Source: Cricetomys ansorgei (taxonomy: Eukaryota; Chordata; Mammalia; Rodentia; Nesomyidae). Taken from it: a stretch of DNA of 64,000 nt. This document shows, piece by piece, positions 32,756 to 44,615 of this stretch. Each line of letters starts with the position of its first letter. The stretch's first letter is position 1. The DNA is taken from contig JAMJFZ010000597.1 in the NCBI GenBank assembly GCA_026225945.1, positions 6,280,001 through 6,344,000 of the forward strand, in the 5' to 3' direction. Under the pieces are notes generated by a model, which did not search any database, was not told the origin of the DNA, and worked only from the letters and a program-made list of their open reading frames with translations. The position numbers and the translations under genes are program-made.

Positions 32756-34294
32756 CCTTCATGTAGACATTGCAGATCTATCTCTTTAGTTCTGTGCATT
32801 AGTTCTGTGCATGTTACAGGAGAACTAAAGCTTAAAAGAGCAGCCTAATAATAACTTCGTGGTCCACTGGGCTAATTTTAGACCACTGGACTCAATGAGT
32901 CCAGACTGCTCCACAGACAAGGGAATGGTGCGCGCACTGGTTTCTGAGCTCTAACACATACTCTGATGAGATCCTTGAGGGCAGCAACAGCTTCTCACCC
33001 TTCTGTTACGAGAGGTGAAGGAACACAGTGAGTCAGTTGCTGGGAGCTCAGCTTTGTAGTCAGAGGAAGGGGCAAGACAGCTGAGGGGTCATGGTGACAG
33101 GCCCTGAAGGGTACTGTATGCCCCTCCATATAAAACCCTTCATCAGAGCCTTGGGACAAAGGTCTGAAGAGGAAAAGGATGATGGCGGATGTGACACGGT
33201 CCAGTTTGAATGCCATATGCTCAGGGCTCTTGACTTACAATAATTTCCTTCAGTCCCTCAGACCCTGCTGCTGTGGGGGAGGGAGGGCTGACTCCTCACG
33301 GCACTCTCATGGCTGTGTGTCACCCCCACCCTGTTCACCCACAGGCCCATCTACTGCTCTGGTCTAATAGCACTTTGTCTTTCGAGAAGAAAGACACAGT
33401 TGTGTGTCCCTCTTTCTTATCCCACTCCCATGGCGTCCTCCTCCTCACCCGAACCATGATCTCAGAGGGTTCCAAGTCAGACATGTCACGGAGCCTGTGT
33501 GGACACAGTTGTCTCCATTAGGGATGGGATCGCAACACTCTAAAAGAGGGCCTTGGAACAGGAACTTGCAGGGCTATTAGACACGCTTGGGTCGGGAGTG
33601 GAAGTGCAATTACGGGAAGAATCAGAACACAAAGTGGTGTCTGTTCACGGCCTCGGCTGCTGTTCAGAGGGCCAGGGCAGTGACCTGGATGGGTAAAGCC
33701 CCTTGGTTTGTTTGCGCTCTGGACGAGTGCTGTCTCCCCAAACTGACTCTGTTACCATGTTATCGCCATGCTTTGTTGTGCTGTGGATGTGCATGAACTT
33801 AAATCAATATAAGCAGTTTCGAGGTGACAAGAATTGTATTGCAAGTCACATAGGATCAGAAAGTGAGTATGTAGTATAAATCCGGGCTGCCTGTCTTTCA
33901 TATGGAGAGGGAATGTGTGCAGCCTTTGCACCCTGTTCCCCTCTACCTGCCTAGTTTTGTCCCTGGCCTGGGATTGAGAAAGCAGTTGTACAGCTGGTCA
34001 TCTGTGTACTGATTCTTCAAATATCCTCAAATGTATTCAGGAAAAAGAGGTTGTAACAGTTTACCTTGTGTTTGTACCATGCTAGACATTCCGAGTGATC
34101 TAGGGGACATTTAAAGTGTATGGGATATTTAAAGATTGCATGCACATATGACAGGATTCTGCAGAAGGACCGTTAGCATTCAAATTTTGGTACACAGGGT
34201 AGCCTTAGAAGTAGTCCTCCACAGATACCAAGGGATGCCTAAACATAGTTTTCAACAACATAATTCAGACCATTTTTGTAACTCTTATTTTTTT
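32756..34294. other. Unique sequence, no gene seen
   Basis: A 13-bp tandem repeat lies at 32786-32811. Otherwise no repeats or genes recognised over 1.5 kb. ORFs at 33179-33521 overlap in two frames. Confidence 0.5.
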
Positions 34295-34465
34295 ATATAA
34301 ATTAGCTCATTTTAATTCAGTTACCTAAGGGGGTAGCTACTGTCATGTTCTTATCTAATAGGCTGAGCGAATTTCAGGGCATGCAATTTAAACTCCAGAG
34401 CTAGTAAATAGAAAGGCTGGGATTTGAACCCAGGCATTTTGGTTTCATGCCCCTCCCTAATTAGC
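34295..34465 (+). repeat. MIR SINE
   Basis: 'TTAGCTCATTTTAATTCAGT', 'AGCTAGTAAATAGAAAGGCT' and 'GGGATTTGAACCCAGGCATT' match MIR in order; the last segment is very close to consensus. Confidence 0.8.
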
Positions 34466-34607
34466 CCCGAATATGCAGGGTGTAATATCCTCCACCCGAT
34501 GCATTCCCATCCACTTGACAGCCTGAGAAATCTGAGTCACCACAGAGGACAACTGTTTTTTTCCAATGTGCACTCAGATTGCCCATCCCTGCTTTTTGCT
34601 TTTCATT

Positions 34608-34838
34608 TTGGTGCGTGTATGCGTATGGTGTGGGTGTGTGCACACAGGCACACGCATGGGGAGGTCAGAGCAAGATGGTGGGTTGTCTTCTACACTCTCT
34701 TCTTTATTGCCTCGAGGCAAGATGTCTCTCTGAACTGGTAGCCTGTCTTTTTGGCTAGGTTAACTGGCCAGTGAGCCCTCAGAACCCACCTGTCTCTACT
34801 CCCCAATGCTGTGATTCACCACACCTAGCTTTTTACAC
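34608..34838 (-). repeat. Two-part SINE
   Basis: 'GCATGGGGAGGTCAGAGCAA', 'CAAGATGTCTCTCTGAACTG' and 'CACCTGTCTCTACTCCCCAA', then 'TTCACCACACCTAGCTTTTT'. Same family as 3241-3566; the head end is missing. Confidence 0.6.
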
Positions 34839-35525
34839 GGATACTTAGCACTGGAGGGCAGATTCCCGTGCGTGTAGGGCGAGTGCCATCTACCCAGGCT
34901 CACTTGTGGAGTCTTCACTGGGATGAGCACTGAGGGGAGGAGCTGAGAAGTCACGATGCCTTTCCTGGGACCCATGCCTTGTGTCCTCGGATCTGGACAG
35001 TCACAGGGCAGCATAGCAGAAGCCTGAGAAGCTTCTGACCCATGCTATGCACCTTGAAGAACGGGGTGTCGTGGAGCAACTTGAGTTTCAGGAGCGCCCT
35101 GGTTCTGATATCAGTGTGGCTGCACAGACAAGATTAGCATCCATATTAGTAACGCCCCACCCGGAGAACCCTGCAATTATCTCATGATTTTATCTAATGA
35201 CTGCTCTTTTCAAAGCTTATTGGGGTAATCTTCCGAGCATGCCTGATTACATGTTGTATAGACAAGTGAACTGAAAAAGCACTTGAGAACCTAGCCCGAG
35301 TTTAATTTGTAGTTTTCGCATTTCAAGACAACATTTTTAGTAGGTAATTGTCCAGTAATTTTTTTTTTAGAGTATATGTCAATTTTTTTTTTTTTCGTAT
35401 TTTGAAGTTTCCACTTCCTTAGCACATCTCTCCTGTGGTAAGAGCAGTGAGGATAGGAGCTGCTGGTGGGTTGGCCCTGCTCTCCTCATGGAATGGTGTC
35501 TCTGAGCACTTAAGGAATTTTTTTT
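34839..35525. other. Unique sequence with poly-T runs
   Basis: T runs at 35359-35368 and 35384-35396. No gene recognised. Confidence 0.5.
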
Positions 35526-35528
35526 TTA

Positions 35529-35529
35529 A

Positions 35530-35565
<36 letters not shown>

Positions 35566-35740
35566 CATGTGTATCAGTGTTTTGCCTACAAGCATATATT
35601 TACATGTTCCTGCCTGTGAGCTCCCCTGGAAGGAACTGGCGTTGTGGACAGTTGTGAGCTGTGGTTGCTGGGGGTTGAATCCGGGTCCACTGGAAGAGCA
35701 GCCGATGCTCTTAATCTCTGAGCCGTCTTTCCAGCCCCTT
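35529..35740 (-). repeat. (CA)n tract and B2 SINE
   Basis: The CA repeat at 35531-35563 is followed by an inverted B2: 'TTTTGCCTACAAGCATATAT', 'TGGAAGAGCAGCCGATGCTC', 'CTGAGCCGTCTTTCCAGCCC'. The copy is full-length or nearly so. Confidence 0.93.
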
Positions 35741-35814
35741 TGTAGGTACTATTTAATGGCAAATAAAACCTTCTAGTATTCGGTCGTGGTTGGGGGAGCA
35801 AAGTGCTGAGTACC

Positions 35815-35945
35815 CACTTGCCGTGTCTTGTCTAGGGCAGGTTACTTGGTCTCTTGAGCCTGGGGGATGCTTTTCTGTCGTAGAAAGCCCGTGACTGTGA
35901 GGCCATTGTAGAAGCCGCTTGGAAATCCTCTGTAAGGCAGGTCAG
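35815..35945 (-). repeat. Probable MIR SINE
   Basis: 'GGGCAGGTTACTTGGTCTCT', 'TGAGCCTGGGGGATGCTTTT' and 'GTGACTGTGAGGCC' fit the inverted MIR core. Confidence 0.45.
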
Positions 35946-36549
35946 AGACATGTGTTCTCCTGGCAGTTGCCCTGCTGGAACTACTGGCTATCTCGTATGT
36001 GACCCTGGTTGTTCACAGTATCTTTCCATCCAGAGGGGCTCTCTGTAGTGGGGATCTTCTTGAGTGAAAGGGTGGGGTAGCAGAGGCATTCACGTTCTTG
36101 CTGTAGATAATACATTATTGTTTTCTTCCTCTAAACCATTCATGATTGGCACTGGTAAAACCTTTCAGAGAAAAAGGAAGATGAGACATTGCCTGGATCC
36201 TGGTTGTGTCCTTGGCACTAAGGCTTTGCTGCTGCAGTTACAGTCATTGGGAATGCGCGGGCAAGAAACTAAGGACTGACTGTCTAGAACTTGGTAGACT
36301 TGTTAATAGAGGTGGCATGGCTCTTGGGAAGCCAGTATTTCCACCAGAAAGAAGCTGGAGACCTTCCCATCCACTCCAGGCTACACATTTTCTGGGTTAG
36401 GGCAGGGGTGGGTGATTAGGACTCCTCCTTTCTCCAAGGCCTTATAAAGTTTGAACTAAAGGCAAACTGAGGAAGCCACAGTTCCTGCCCTGTTTCCAAC
36501 TTCTTCAGCTCCTTACCTCTTTCCTGCTAAATTTCAAATCCCCTAAGGG
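35946..36549. other. Unique sequence, no gene seen
   Basis: Nothing recognised. Confidence 0.5.
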
Positions 36550-36715
36550 ACTCTTTTCTTTCTTTCTTTTTAGACAGGGTTTCAGTTTCTTTGGTAACTC
36601 TAGCTGTCCTGGAACTCATTCTGTAGACCAGGCTGGCCTTGAACTCACAGAGATCGTCTGCCTGTGCCTCTTGAGTGCTGGGATTAAAGGCATGTGCTAC
36701 CACTGCCCGACTATA
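36550..36715 (-). repeat. B1 SINE
   Basis: Near full-length inverted copy: 'TAGACAGGGTTTCAGTTTC', 'TAGACCAGGCTGGCCTTGAA', 'CTGGGATTAAAGGCATGTGC'. Confidence 0.95.
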
Positions 36716-37844
36716 TTTCTATTTATTTTCTATTAAATCATTATGTGTAATGTCTACTTTGTTCATTCATTTGTCTTCCTGTCCCAAATTCATTGTACCA
36801 TACAATACAGTGTACAGCACCAAGATAAATAAACATACACTGTGGGTTCCGGTTTCTAAGTGTAAGTAGGTATCCAGCCACGGCGAGCAGCTTGTCCAGT
36901 TGTGTAAACAGCAGTTGTTCTGTGCAGGTACTGTGTACAGGCTAGAGAGTGTGTCAGAACCGGGAGTTAAGCCAGCAGCCACATTCTGAACATGCCCCTC
37001 GCTGGGCCATCTAGACTCTTGCCTTTCTGAGAAAACAAAGTCTTTGGAACCAGTGTGTTCTTTCAAGCAATATTAGATGCTGCCTGATTGTTTCCATCCT
37101 AGAATCCAGTATTTTCCAAAAGTCTGACTGTTTTGGTTAGATAAAAGACTTATGTGTGAAAGCCACTAAGTGAGGGCTCCTGCTGGAGGCCCCTTGCCTT
37201 CAGGCCCCTGCGCACTCACTTCCCAGATGGCTCACAAGGGTAGCGGGACGAGGCTTTCTCAGCAATCCTAGTCCTGGACACCCAGGTGAGCGGACAGCAG
37301 AGACCGTGGTTGGTGGCCCACTCCTGTTTCTGCAGGGTTAGGCCAGCTTGGACTCTGTTGGAGAGCCTGTAGGAGACAGGCCTCTCCTCAGGCCACTGCT
37401 GACCTGGCCTGCCTCCACTTAGGTTGCCTTGTCTTTGCTTGAGGCAATCCTTGCTTGAGACGTGCTGTTTTTCATATACTTAATTGTTAGTAACTTTATA
37501 CTTTTTTGCTATCTGTTAGCTATTTTTGTTTCTCCTTTTAAGTTTGCAAGTATGTTTTTCATTTGTTGGGTGCTCATGGGTCATCAGTATAAGAAAATAT
37601 TTATCCAACTCTGTAGAGACTCATCACTTAGGTAACAGACTTCATGCAAGTAATTATTATGGCTTTTAAGTTCCTGGAGGGCAAGGCTACCTCTCTTCAA
37701 AATGGCACTGCAGACTCAGAAATGACAAGTATCCAGATTATAAAGAAGAAGTAAAATATATCTTCATGTCTTGATAGGTGGGACTAGCATTGGGCAGTCC
37801 TGAGTGAGACAGACAGACAGACGTGTACACACACACACTGTTGC
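36716..37844. other. Unique sequence, no gene seen
   Basis: A short 'GACA' repeat lies at 37807-37822. Nothing else recognised. Confidence 0.5.
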
Positions 37845-37926
37845 CACTAACATCAAGAGAAATGTAACTATAATTAATTCAGCAAGTTTACACGATAGAA
37901 GATCAATATGCAAAAATCATCAATAC

Positions 37927-38050
37927 TTTTTTTTTCTTTTTTTGGCTTTCAGAGATAGTGTTTCTCTGTGTAATAGTCCTCAACCTCACAGAGATCACCT
38001 GCCTCTGCCTCCCAAGTGCTGGGATTAAAGGTGTGTGTCACCACACCCAG
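37927..38050 (-). repeat. B1 SINE nested in LINE-1
   Basis: 'CTTTCAGAGATAGTGTTTCT', then 'CTCACAGAGATCACCTGCCT' and 'AAGTGCTGGGATTAAAGGTG'. About 30 bp of the B1 middle are missing. Confidence 0.9.
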
Positions 38051-38107
38051 CAAGTAATGTTTTTACATATCAACAGTAAGCGACCTGTAAAGAACCTTAG
38101 GGATGCA

Positions 38108-38258
38108 GCTCTAGGGCTAATGAGATGGCTCAGTGGGTACAGGTGCTCGATGCCATGTATGATGTCTTAAGTTTGATTCCTGGGACCCATGTGATGAAGG
38201 AGAGGATTCACTTGGCTCAAGTTATCCTCTGACCTCTACATGCAAGAAAAATAACAGT
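38108..38258 (+). repeat. B3-like SINE nested in LINE-1
   Basis: 'AGGGCTAATGAGATGGCTCA', 'TTTGATTCCTGGGACCCATG' and 'TTATCCTCTGACCTCTACAT'. Confidence 0.85.
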
Positions 38259-38762
38259 TCGGTGAAAAGAATGAGAATACCATGAATACATTTAATGAAG
38301 TAAGTATGAGACTTCAACAATGGAATCTGTCGAGCTTTGCCGGAAAAACAAATGTAAGCAGAGAGCTATTCATCTTCATGGATTAAAAAACTCAATATTG
38401 TTGATTCTCCCCAAATTGACTTAGATTCAATGTTAAAAGAAAGCTAAGCATTTTTGTGTCCTGAGGGTGAAGTCGCAGCCATGTTCTAAAGTCCTACAGT
38501 AAAGCAGGGGATCCAAGATAAAGAGCATCTTCTGGAAAGGAAGAAAAAGCTCCAAAGATATAAACATACCGGTTTCAAAACTTACCACACAGCTACAGTG
38601 ATAGACCGTGTTATTGGTGTAAGCTTAGACAATTGGAGAGAATTGAGAGTGTATAAATAAACCATTGTTTATTGTTGATTTTGCCACAAAGGAGCCAATG
38701 CAACTCAGAAATAATAGAGTTTAATTCAGTAGTCTTCCACAAACACTGCTAGGGAATTGGAC

Positions 38763-38764
<2 letters not shown>

Positions 38765-38809
<45 letters not shown>

Positions 38810-38811
38810 CA
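38765..38811. repeat. (CA)n microsatellite within LINE-1
   Basis: CA units with one CAAACA interruption. Confidence 0.97.
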
Positions 38812-39082
38812 GATAATTTTAGAAGCTTATGTCACATTCCATATACAGAATGTAGTTAAAAATGGGTTGTAGGTCTGACAAACATAATGTCCCAGAAAAA
38901 CATCGTACAAAATCTTCATGACTTTGAAGTATGCAGAGTGCTTGGATATCAAGCCAGCCTTAGAGCAGCCCATCTTCCTTTCTGGGATATTTGCTATCCA
39001 TTGATGGCTATCTTTCTTAAAAACTTTGGCTCATTCAATAGGTAAAAAGTGAACAAATTAACTATGTTTCTCTTTAAAAAAA

Positions 39083-39233
39083 AAAAAACTATTACATCTT
39101 ATTTATTCTGTGTGTGTGTGTGTTAGGGGTTATACTCATGTCACAGTGCATGCGTGGAGTCTCCTTCCACCGTGTTGGTCTGAGAGATTCAGATCAGGTG
39201 GTCCCAAGCTTTACATGATAAGCCATTCCTTCT
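39083..39233 (-). repeat. B3-like SINE
   Basis: 'TTATTTATTCTGTGTGTGTG', 'CATGCGTGGAGTCTCCTTCC' and 'TTCAGATCAGGTGGTCCCAA'. The head is degraded near 39225. Confidence 0.65.
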
Positions 39234-40114
39234 TGAATATTTATTTATTAAGTATTAAATAAATATGTATTTATTAAAGCTATTTGGGCTATTTTAGGTT
39301 TCTGCCATATTTTAACTCACCAAGCTTTTCTGGAGAAAATGCTTATTTGTGGATGAGCTTGAACTGAAGTGGGTGAAAGTTGTATGTTGGGTTACATTTT
39401 CTTTGCTGTCTGTAGACTCCCCACAGCATGGGATCCACGATGCCTTTGGTCCTTCAGCAAAGAAGATTGTATGAGTGATTTTCAAGACATGATTGATAGA
39501 GTGTAAATTGGACACAGCCCAAACAAATCAGCAATCATGATGGGAAAAAAAAAATTAGCATGGATTCAAAGCATGCTTCACTTCTTAGCTGTGCAGACTT
39601 CAAGTCTATCACTTGATGTCATGCAAGAAAGATAAAGAAATTATTTTTTCAATAGGCTGCTTTGAGCATGGACTGGAAGAAAATTTGTTTAAAGGGTTAG
39701 CACTGAGCCTGGCAGATAAAAACCCATTATTCACATTGCTAAGCAGTTGGTTTTCAGGTTTATGGGCTCAGAGCTCAGGCCCTGAGGTTCCTGACTCAGG
39801 TTCCAATTCCTAAGTGTCACCTGCGTCTTCTTTTTAAAATACAGTTCAGTAGAAAGTCTGAATCAAGTTCTCTCATCGCTGCAGATGTGATGAAGCCCAA
39901 GAGGGAATTCCCCTAAACTCTCTGTCTCCGAGAATCCCCTTGGTAGGGCTGGGGAGGTGCCATGTTTTCAGGGCTGTGGGCCTTCTGGATAGAGCCCAGT
40001 GCATTTCTTGACTGCGGAAGAATTAAGCAAGGCAAATAAGAACATTTAGACTCATTGTCTGCAGTGGCGTATGCTTTATCATTTCACCTGCATATTCTGA
40101 CGCTAACTAACGTG
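39234..40114. other. Unique sequence, AT-rich at the start
   Basis: A TTTATTTATTAA-type patch at 39238-39285. Otherwise nothing recognised. Confidence 0.5.
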
Positions 40115-40236
40115 TGAGTTCCTCTCAGTCGGGAACTGCACCTTCTAATGGTCTGTCTGCATCTCTTGGATAGCAAGGAGATTATGCCTGGCATTTTCTG
40201 AGCTTCTACATAGATGAAGTAAAGAGTCACATCTGT
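40115..40236 (+). repeat. Probable L2/MIR-class 3' end
   Basis: 'GTTCCTCTCAGTCGGGAACT', 'CTGTCTGCATCTCTTGGATA' and 'ATTATGCCTGGCATTTTCTG' resemble the conserved 3' end of L2-type elements. Confidence 0.4.
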
Positions 40237-40879
40237 GTCATGTTGAGTTCAGAGGCTTTAAATCTCTTTTTTGAGTTCTCAACAATGCTGCAGCAGGGTG
40301 TGAAGGAAAAGGAAAACCATGCAAATGAACCATTCAGTGACACTGCTCTTCTGCAAACTCTGAGTCCCGAGGTATACCCCCCTGCCCCCCTTGCTCTCCC
40401 TTGCCATTTCTCCTGGAGGCAACAGGAACCTCCATCCCATGATTTTCTCCTAGTGGCATTCTCTGCATCCTGCATTGCTATTTTTTTATACCAGAAGGGT
40501 GAAAACAACCCATTTCCATGCTTAGTGAGAGAATGAGAAAGATCCTAGTTCCCCTTTCTCTGAGCTCTGGACAAATTTTCACCGAAGTTGTTGTGGGCCT
40601 CTTAGGGTCAGAATGGCTCTGAGACGCGTTGGTCCCTTCCTCACCCCCTTTGCTGCAGGTTTTATCCCTAGTCAAAGAAGCAGTGAATGAGAGAAAATGA
40701 CCCTTCCCAGTCCTGGAAAGTGGCAGCTGGTGAAACTTGAAGAGAAGTATGTGTTCCAGAAGAAGAGGTGGCCGCACGGGGCTGTGATGCTTGCCTGGCT
40801 GGAGAATGTGTTCGCCTCCTTCATGGTTGTCATAAAAAAGTCCTTTAAAATCCGATCTTGGCTCTGTGAGCCTGCGTGG
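40237..40879. other. Unique sequence, no gene seen
   Basis: ORFs of 98-162 codons overlap on both strands between 40227 and 41088 with no recognised domain. An octamer ATGCAAAT occurs at 40319. Confidence 0.45.
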
Positions 40880-41105
40880 AAACCCGAGGTTGATGTTGGG
40901 TGTCTTCCTCTCTGACTCTCCGACCCTTCCTGAGATAGGTCTCTCACTGGGCCTGGAGCCCACCATTGAGAACCGCTGGCCTGCAGCTCTAGTTGTCCTG
41001 TCTCTCCTTGGTGCTGGGGTCTAGACCTCCCTCCCACAATTTGAGTAAGTGCTCTGGATCTGAACTGGGGTTCTCCTGCCTGAAGCATCCCCCCCTAAGC
41101 TCCCA
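40880..41105 (-). repeat. Two-part SINE, diverged
   Basis: 'TTGATGTTGGGTGTCTTCCT', 'GATAGGTCTCTCACTGGGCC', 'CTGTCTCTCCTTGGTGCTGG' and 'GGATCTGAACTGGGGTTCTC' follow the inverted family order. Confidence 0.55.
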
Positions 41106-41578
41106 GCGTGGCTCTTGAGGACCAAAGGTGCCACAAAGAGCCACCGAATGGAGACCTCTTCCCGGCAGACACTTGATTCACAAGAGCACTAATTATTCCT
41201 TCTTCCTCCAGCGGCTTCTCAGACAGTCAGCCGGCTTGTTTGGTGTGCAGTGCGGTGTTGGACAGTCGGTCCTTTTTGTTTAACTGTGTGTTCATATTGT
41301 TCTTTATGTACTTAGTTTATAGCTTATGCAGCAGACATTCCAGTCAATTAGCTTCTTGTCCTGCAAACTGGGCGCTGCTGGGCTCCTTTCTTCTTAGGTT
41401 GTGTGGGTTGGTTTCAAGTTACAGGGTTTTTATTGGCTCCTCTTTGCTGAACCCTGGTTTCCAAAGCTTGGTGTTTTTGAGCTGAATTTCTTAAAGGTAC
41501 AGCTTTCCTTTTCTGTGAGTTGCATTGCCTGGTGCATTTAAAAACAAAAACAACTATGGTATATATGTGGAAGTGTTT

Positions 41579-41580
<2 letters not shown>
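41106..41580. other. Unique sequence, no gene seen
   Basis: Nothing recognised. Confidence 0.5.

Positions 41581-41613
<33 letters not shown>
41581..41613. repeat. (TG)n microsatellite
   Basis: About 16 TG units. Confidence 0.97.
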
Positions 41614-41615
<2 letters not shown>

Positions 41616-41639
41616 AAGATATTCTAATAAAAAATTAAG

Positions 41640-41890
41640 TGAAGAGTAGGAAGTTGGCTCAGTGGATACATCCAAATCCCCATCCCCAAACCCTGTTGAA
41701 GACAGAGTCTCACTTTGTAACCCTGGCTGGCCTGCAGCTCTGTTTATAGACCAGGGTAGCCTCAAACTCCACAAATGGAGAGCTATCAAGGAAGGTAGAT
41801 GACATCAACTACAGGTCTCCGTACACGTGCACCCACTTGTTCAGAAGCATGTTCACAAGCGCTCGTGTGTGAGTTGAGTGTGTATGCAAG
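41640..41890. repeat. Mixed SINE debris: B2-type head and inverted B1
   Basis: A B2-like head 'GGAAGTTGGCTCAGTGGATA' (41650-41670), an inverted B1-like part 'AAGACAGAGTCTCACTTTGT' to 'GACCAGGGTAGCCTCAAACT' (41697-41770), then a tail 'GTAGATGACATCAACTACAG' like that of the two-part SINE. Confidence 0.45.
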
Positions 41891-42232
41891 ACTTGAGGTG
41901 AATGGTTTTCACCTCATTTTCCTTGTTGCTGTCACCCTGGGCACCCTTCTTCCTAAAGGGCTTTCATCTTGTTTTTACTTTCTCCTCCACCCCAGCCTGT
42001 CCTCTCTTGGGTAGGGTATCGCCGTCTCTCTTCATCTTGGGTTTTTGGAGCCTGCCTCAAATGCTTAGGAGGATAAGTTGCTTAAATTCTGTTTTGTATG
42101 TTTAGACAACAGTCTATAGATGACGCCATTCTGGGCTGTACACAGCATCACACTGTAAAGTTTATATTGTGGCTTAAACATCAGAAAGGAAACTTTGGTT
42201 TTCCTCTCTCTCTCTTCATTTCTTTTGTTGTT

Positions 42233-42350
42233 CTGTTTTAATTTTAGACATAGTCTAGTTAGTTCCAGATACTGGACTTGAACTCCTGTTCCTGCCACCT
42301 CCACCCCCTGAGCGCTAAGCTTGCAAGTGTACACTGCCGTGCCTATCTCC
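42233..42350 (-). repeat. Degenerate B1-like SINE
   Basis: 'TTTTAGACATAGTCTAGTTA', 'ACTTGAACTCCTGTTCCTGC' and 'TGTACACTGCCGTGCCTA'. Confidence 0.5.
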
Positions 42351-44221
42351 CTCTCACCCCTTAATGCCTTCACTTTGTTAATACTGGTGAATGTCATGGT
42401 GCAGGTGCATTTGGAAGCATCCTGTCAGAGGCACTCCCCATCCCCCACCCCCAGACTGAAGCATAGCAGGCAGGACTTTACCCTGGTCTGTTTTGTCTTA
42501 AGATTCTACGTGATAGTCTTGGCTGTGTCCTTGACTTTCCTCAGCATCTCATGGTACCCAGCCCAGAAAAATATGTAAGAATGGTCAGGTGACTCATCCC
42601 AGCATCTCTGTCCTGTCCCCTTTTAAGCACCCCTTGAGTTTCACTCATTGGTTGAGACTCTACCCAGCTCAACAGACTGGACCCAGAAGGTGTGTTGGGG
42701 ATGAGGACACAAAATCTTTCAGAGTAGTTGGTGCTTTGAAGCATAAGGTGTTACTTACCAGTGCCTTTGCACTGAGAGTCTGTTCTTTGTCTTGCTGATT
42801 TTTGAACATCAATTGGTAATGTTCCTACTAATGTTTTTGTAGACTGTTTCTTTATCCTTGTGTTCATCAAGCTCCATTGTTGCATGAGAAGTGAGGAAGG
42901 AGGAGCACCGTGTGAGTCTGCAGTTCTTACCACCCCTTGCTTGACAGAGTGGGTGAACTCGGGCTTGCAATGTACAAAACACCACAGTTGCCAGAGCCAG
43001 CACATATCAGTGCCGTCCTACCCCGGCTGGAGTCTGTGCCCTGCCTCGTTCTTACATAATTCTTAATACAGGAATGCCACATGTTTGTATCCTTAGACTC
43101 CAGAAGCCATTTTAGTTCTCCGTACCATGCAGTATAACATTCAAGAGCCTTTGATGGACAAGTTGCATGGGGGAAAAGTTTGCTAAGCTGAATCTTGGGA
43201 TAGAGACACTGAATGGGGCTAGGCCCAGGAACATAGAGTCCCAAGAGCCATTGGAGAAAGGACCATGAGGGATGTACAGAAGCCCCTGTACTTTGGGAAT
43301 CGGGAGATTAGCCTTGGAAATCGAATACAGTCCCAGAGAGCGATGTCCTGGTTGAATGTGAAAAAGATGAGCTAAAGAATGAGAGGGTTCTGGGAACTTC
43401 TAATAGGACCCCTCACTGCACAGGTGAGGGCAGAGGACAAGCCCCATGGCTGGAGCAGCCAGCAGATAGACAACATGATCTGGTGGTGGGGAAACCTAGG
43501 TATGTTTGAGGGGACTCTGCAAATTCTGGTGATTATTTCATTAACATCTTCAGTGGATTCTAGTAAGTTATTTTTGTTTTCTAGAATCACTAATTTCTGA
43601 ACCCCATGGACAAGTTGGCCCCTCTCATCATTTTGTTTCTCAATTTACATTGTATTTGTCTTTGCAGGAAGTGTAAGGTAGCTTCTCCCTGGTTGGCTTG
43701 GCTGCCCTACTGGGTCATTTGTTGTTGGCCTGTAGGGCTGGTATTATAGCCCCTAAGTTCTGGGCCCTGTATGGACTCAAGCCTGGGGCTTGGTCTCCCC
43801 TCATCTTCAGAGATCAGGTCCCAGGGCCTTGGCCCAGGGGACAGTGCTGTCTCCTTACCTCTGACTGAGCCCTTTGTTCTTAGGTACCTGCTGCTTATGT
43901 GGTTTAATAAAAACAGCCTGGAACATGTTCTTTAAAATGAAACATAAACTATGTCTGTGTCTGCCACAGACAAAGATGTTGTGGCCAGTTGAAGAGAGAA
44001 ACACACATAGCAGGTGTGGCAGAGCGTGTGCGCATGCCTCCCCCACATTCAGTGGGTCTCTCCTCTTTTCTGTTCTTTTGTTGGCTGAACTCAGGCTTTG
44101 CCAGGTCAGTATGTCCCTTTGTCAGTTCCAGGACCCAGTGCTGTGACTGGAAGCTGATGGCTTCCCTTCTCCCTCATGTGGGTCTTCAAGGCACCATTTC
44201 CCTTCCTCCTTTCCTCTTTTC
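42351..44221. other. SINE-free unique sequence, no gene seen
   Basis: About 1.9 kb without a recognised repeat. ORFs are short and overlap on both strands (for example 42541-43244). No domain recognised. Confidence 0.5.
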
Positions 44222-44400
44222 TTTTTGTAGGCCAGATCAGCCTTGAACTTGAAATGTGGCTGAGGATGATTTCTTTGAACTCTTGATCCTTAAGCTTCTA
44301 TCTGCTGAGTTCTGGGATTACAGGCATTTACCACTGTACCCAATTTGTGTAGTGCTGGGAATTGAACCCAGGGTCCTGTACCTTCTTCAGCTCCCAGTTT
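44222..44400 (-). repeat. B4-like SINE (B1 plus ID)
   Basis: The inverted B1-like part ('CCAGATCAGCCTTGAACTTG', 'TTCTGGGATTACAGGCATTT') runs into an inverted ID-like part ('GTGCTGGGAATTGAACCCAG'). Confidence 0.8.
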
Positions 44401-44615
44401 ACCTCTTTCTGGCCCACCCTTCCCAGCCCTGTCTACAGCTCACCCAGCTCATCTCTGTGAGTTCTTCCTGTGGAGAGCTTGCCCTTCCTTCCTGAATTCC
44501 CCCAGTGCCTGCCTCTGATCTGCCTTGTTTACTGTTAATTGGTACATAGTCCCCTCTCACCCCTGGAGGGCGGATGCTCTGCTTCATTATCCTCCTGCCT
44601 CTGAGATCCTGTTCT
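44401..44615 (-). repeat. Possible L2-like remnant
   Basis: 'TTCTGGCCCACCCTTCC', 'GCCTGCCTCTGATCTGCCTT' and 'CACCCCTGGAGGGCGGATGC' loosely follow L2 3' sequence. Weak. Confidence 0.25.

Larger units (their letters stand above)
37845..39060 (+). mobile_element. LINE-1 ORF2 3' remnant (sense), heavily decayed
   Basis: Segments 'AATTCAGCAAGTTTACACGA', 'GAATACCATGAATACATTTA', 'CCCCAAATTGACTTAGATTC', 'TTTCAAAACTTACCACACAG', 'GAATTGAGAGTGTATAAATA' and 'CTTCATGACTTTG' follow the order of the L1 ORF2 region after the reverse transcriptase core. The frame is broken by many stops and deletions. A B1 (37927-38050), a B3-like SINE (38108-38258) and a CA repeat (38765-38811) interrupt it. Confidence 0.8.

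Noticed and set aside
40935..40970. 'CCATTGAGAACCGCTGG', resembling a MER5A terminus
   Set aside because: No matching opposite terminus; the flanks fit the two-part SINE better.
40478..41088. Overlapping minus-strand ORFs of 138-162 codons
   Set aside because: They overlap each other out of frame and run into a SINE; no recognisable protein.
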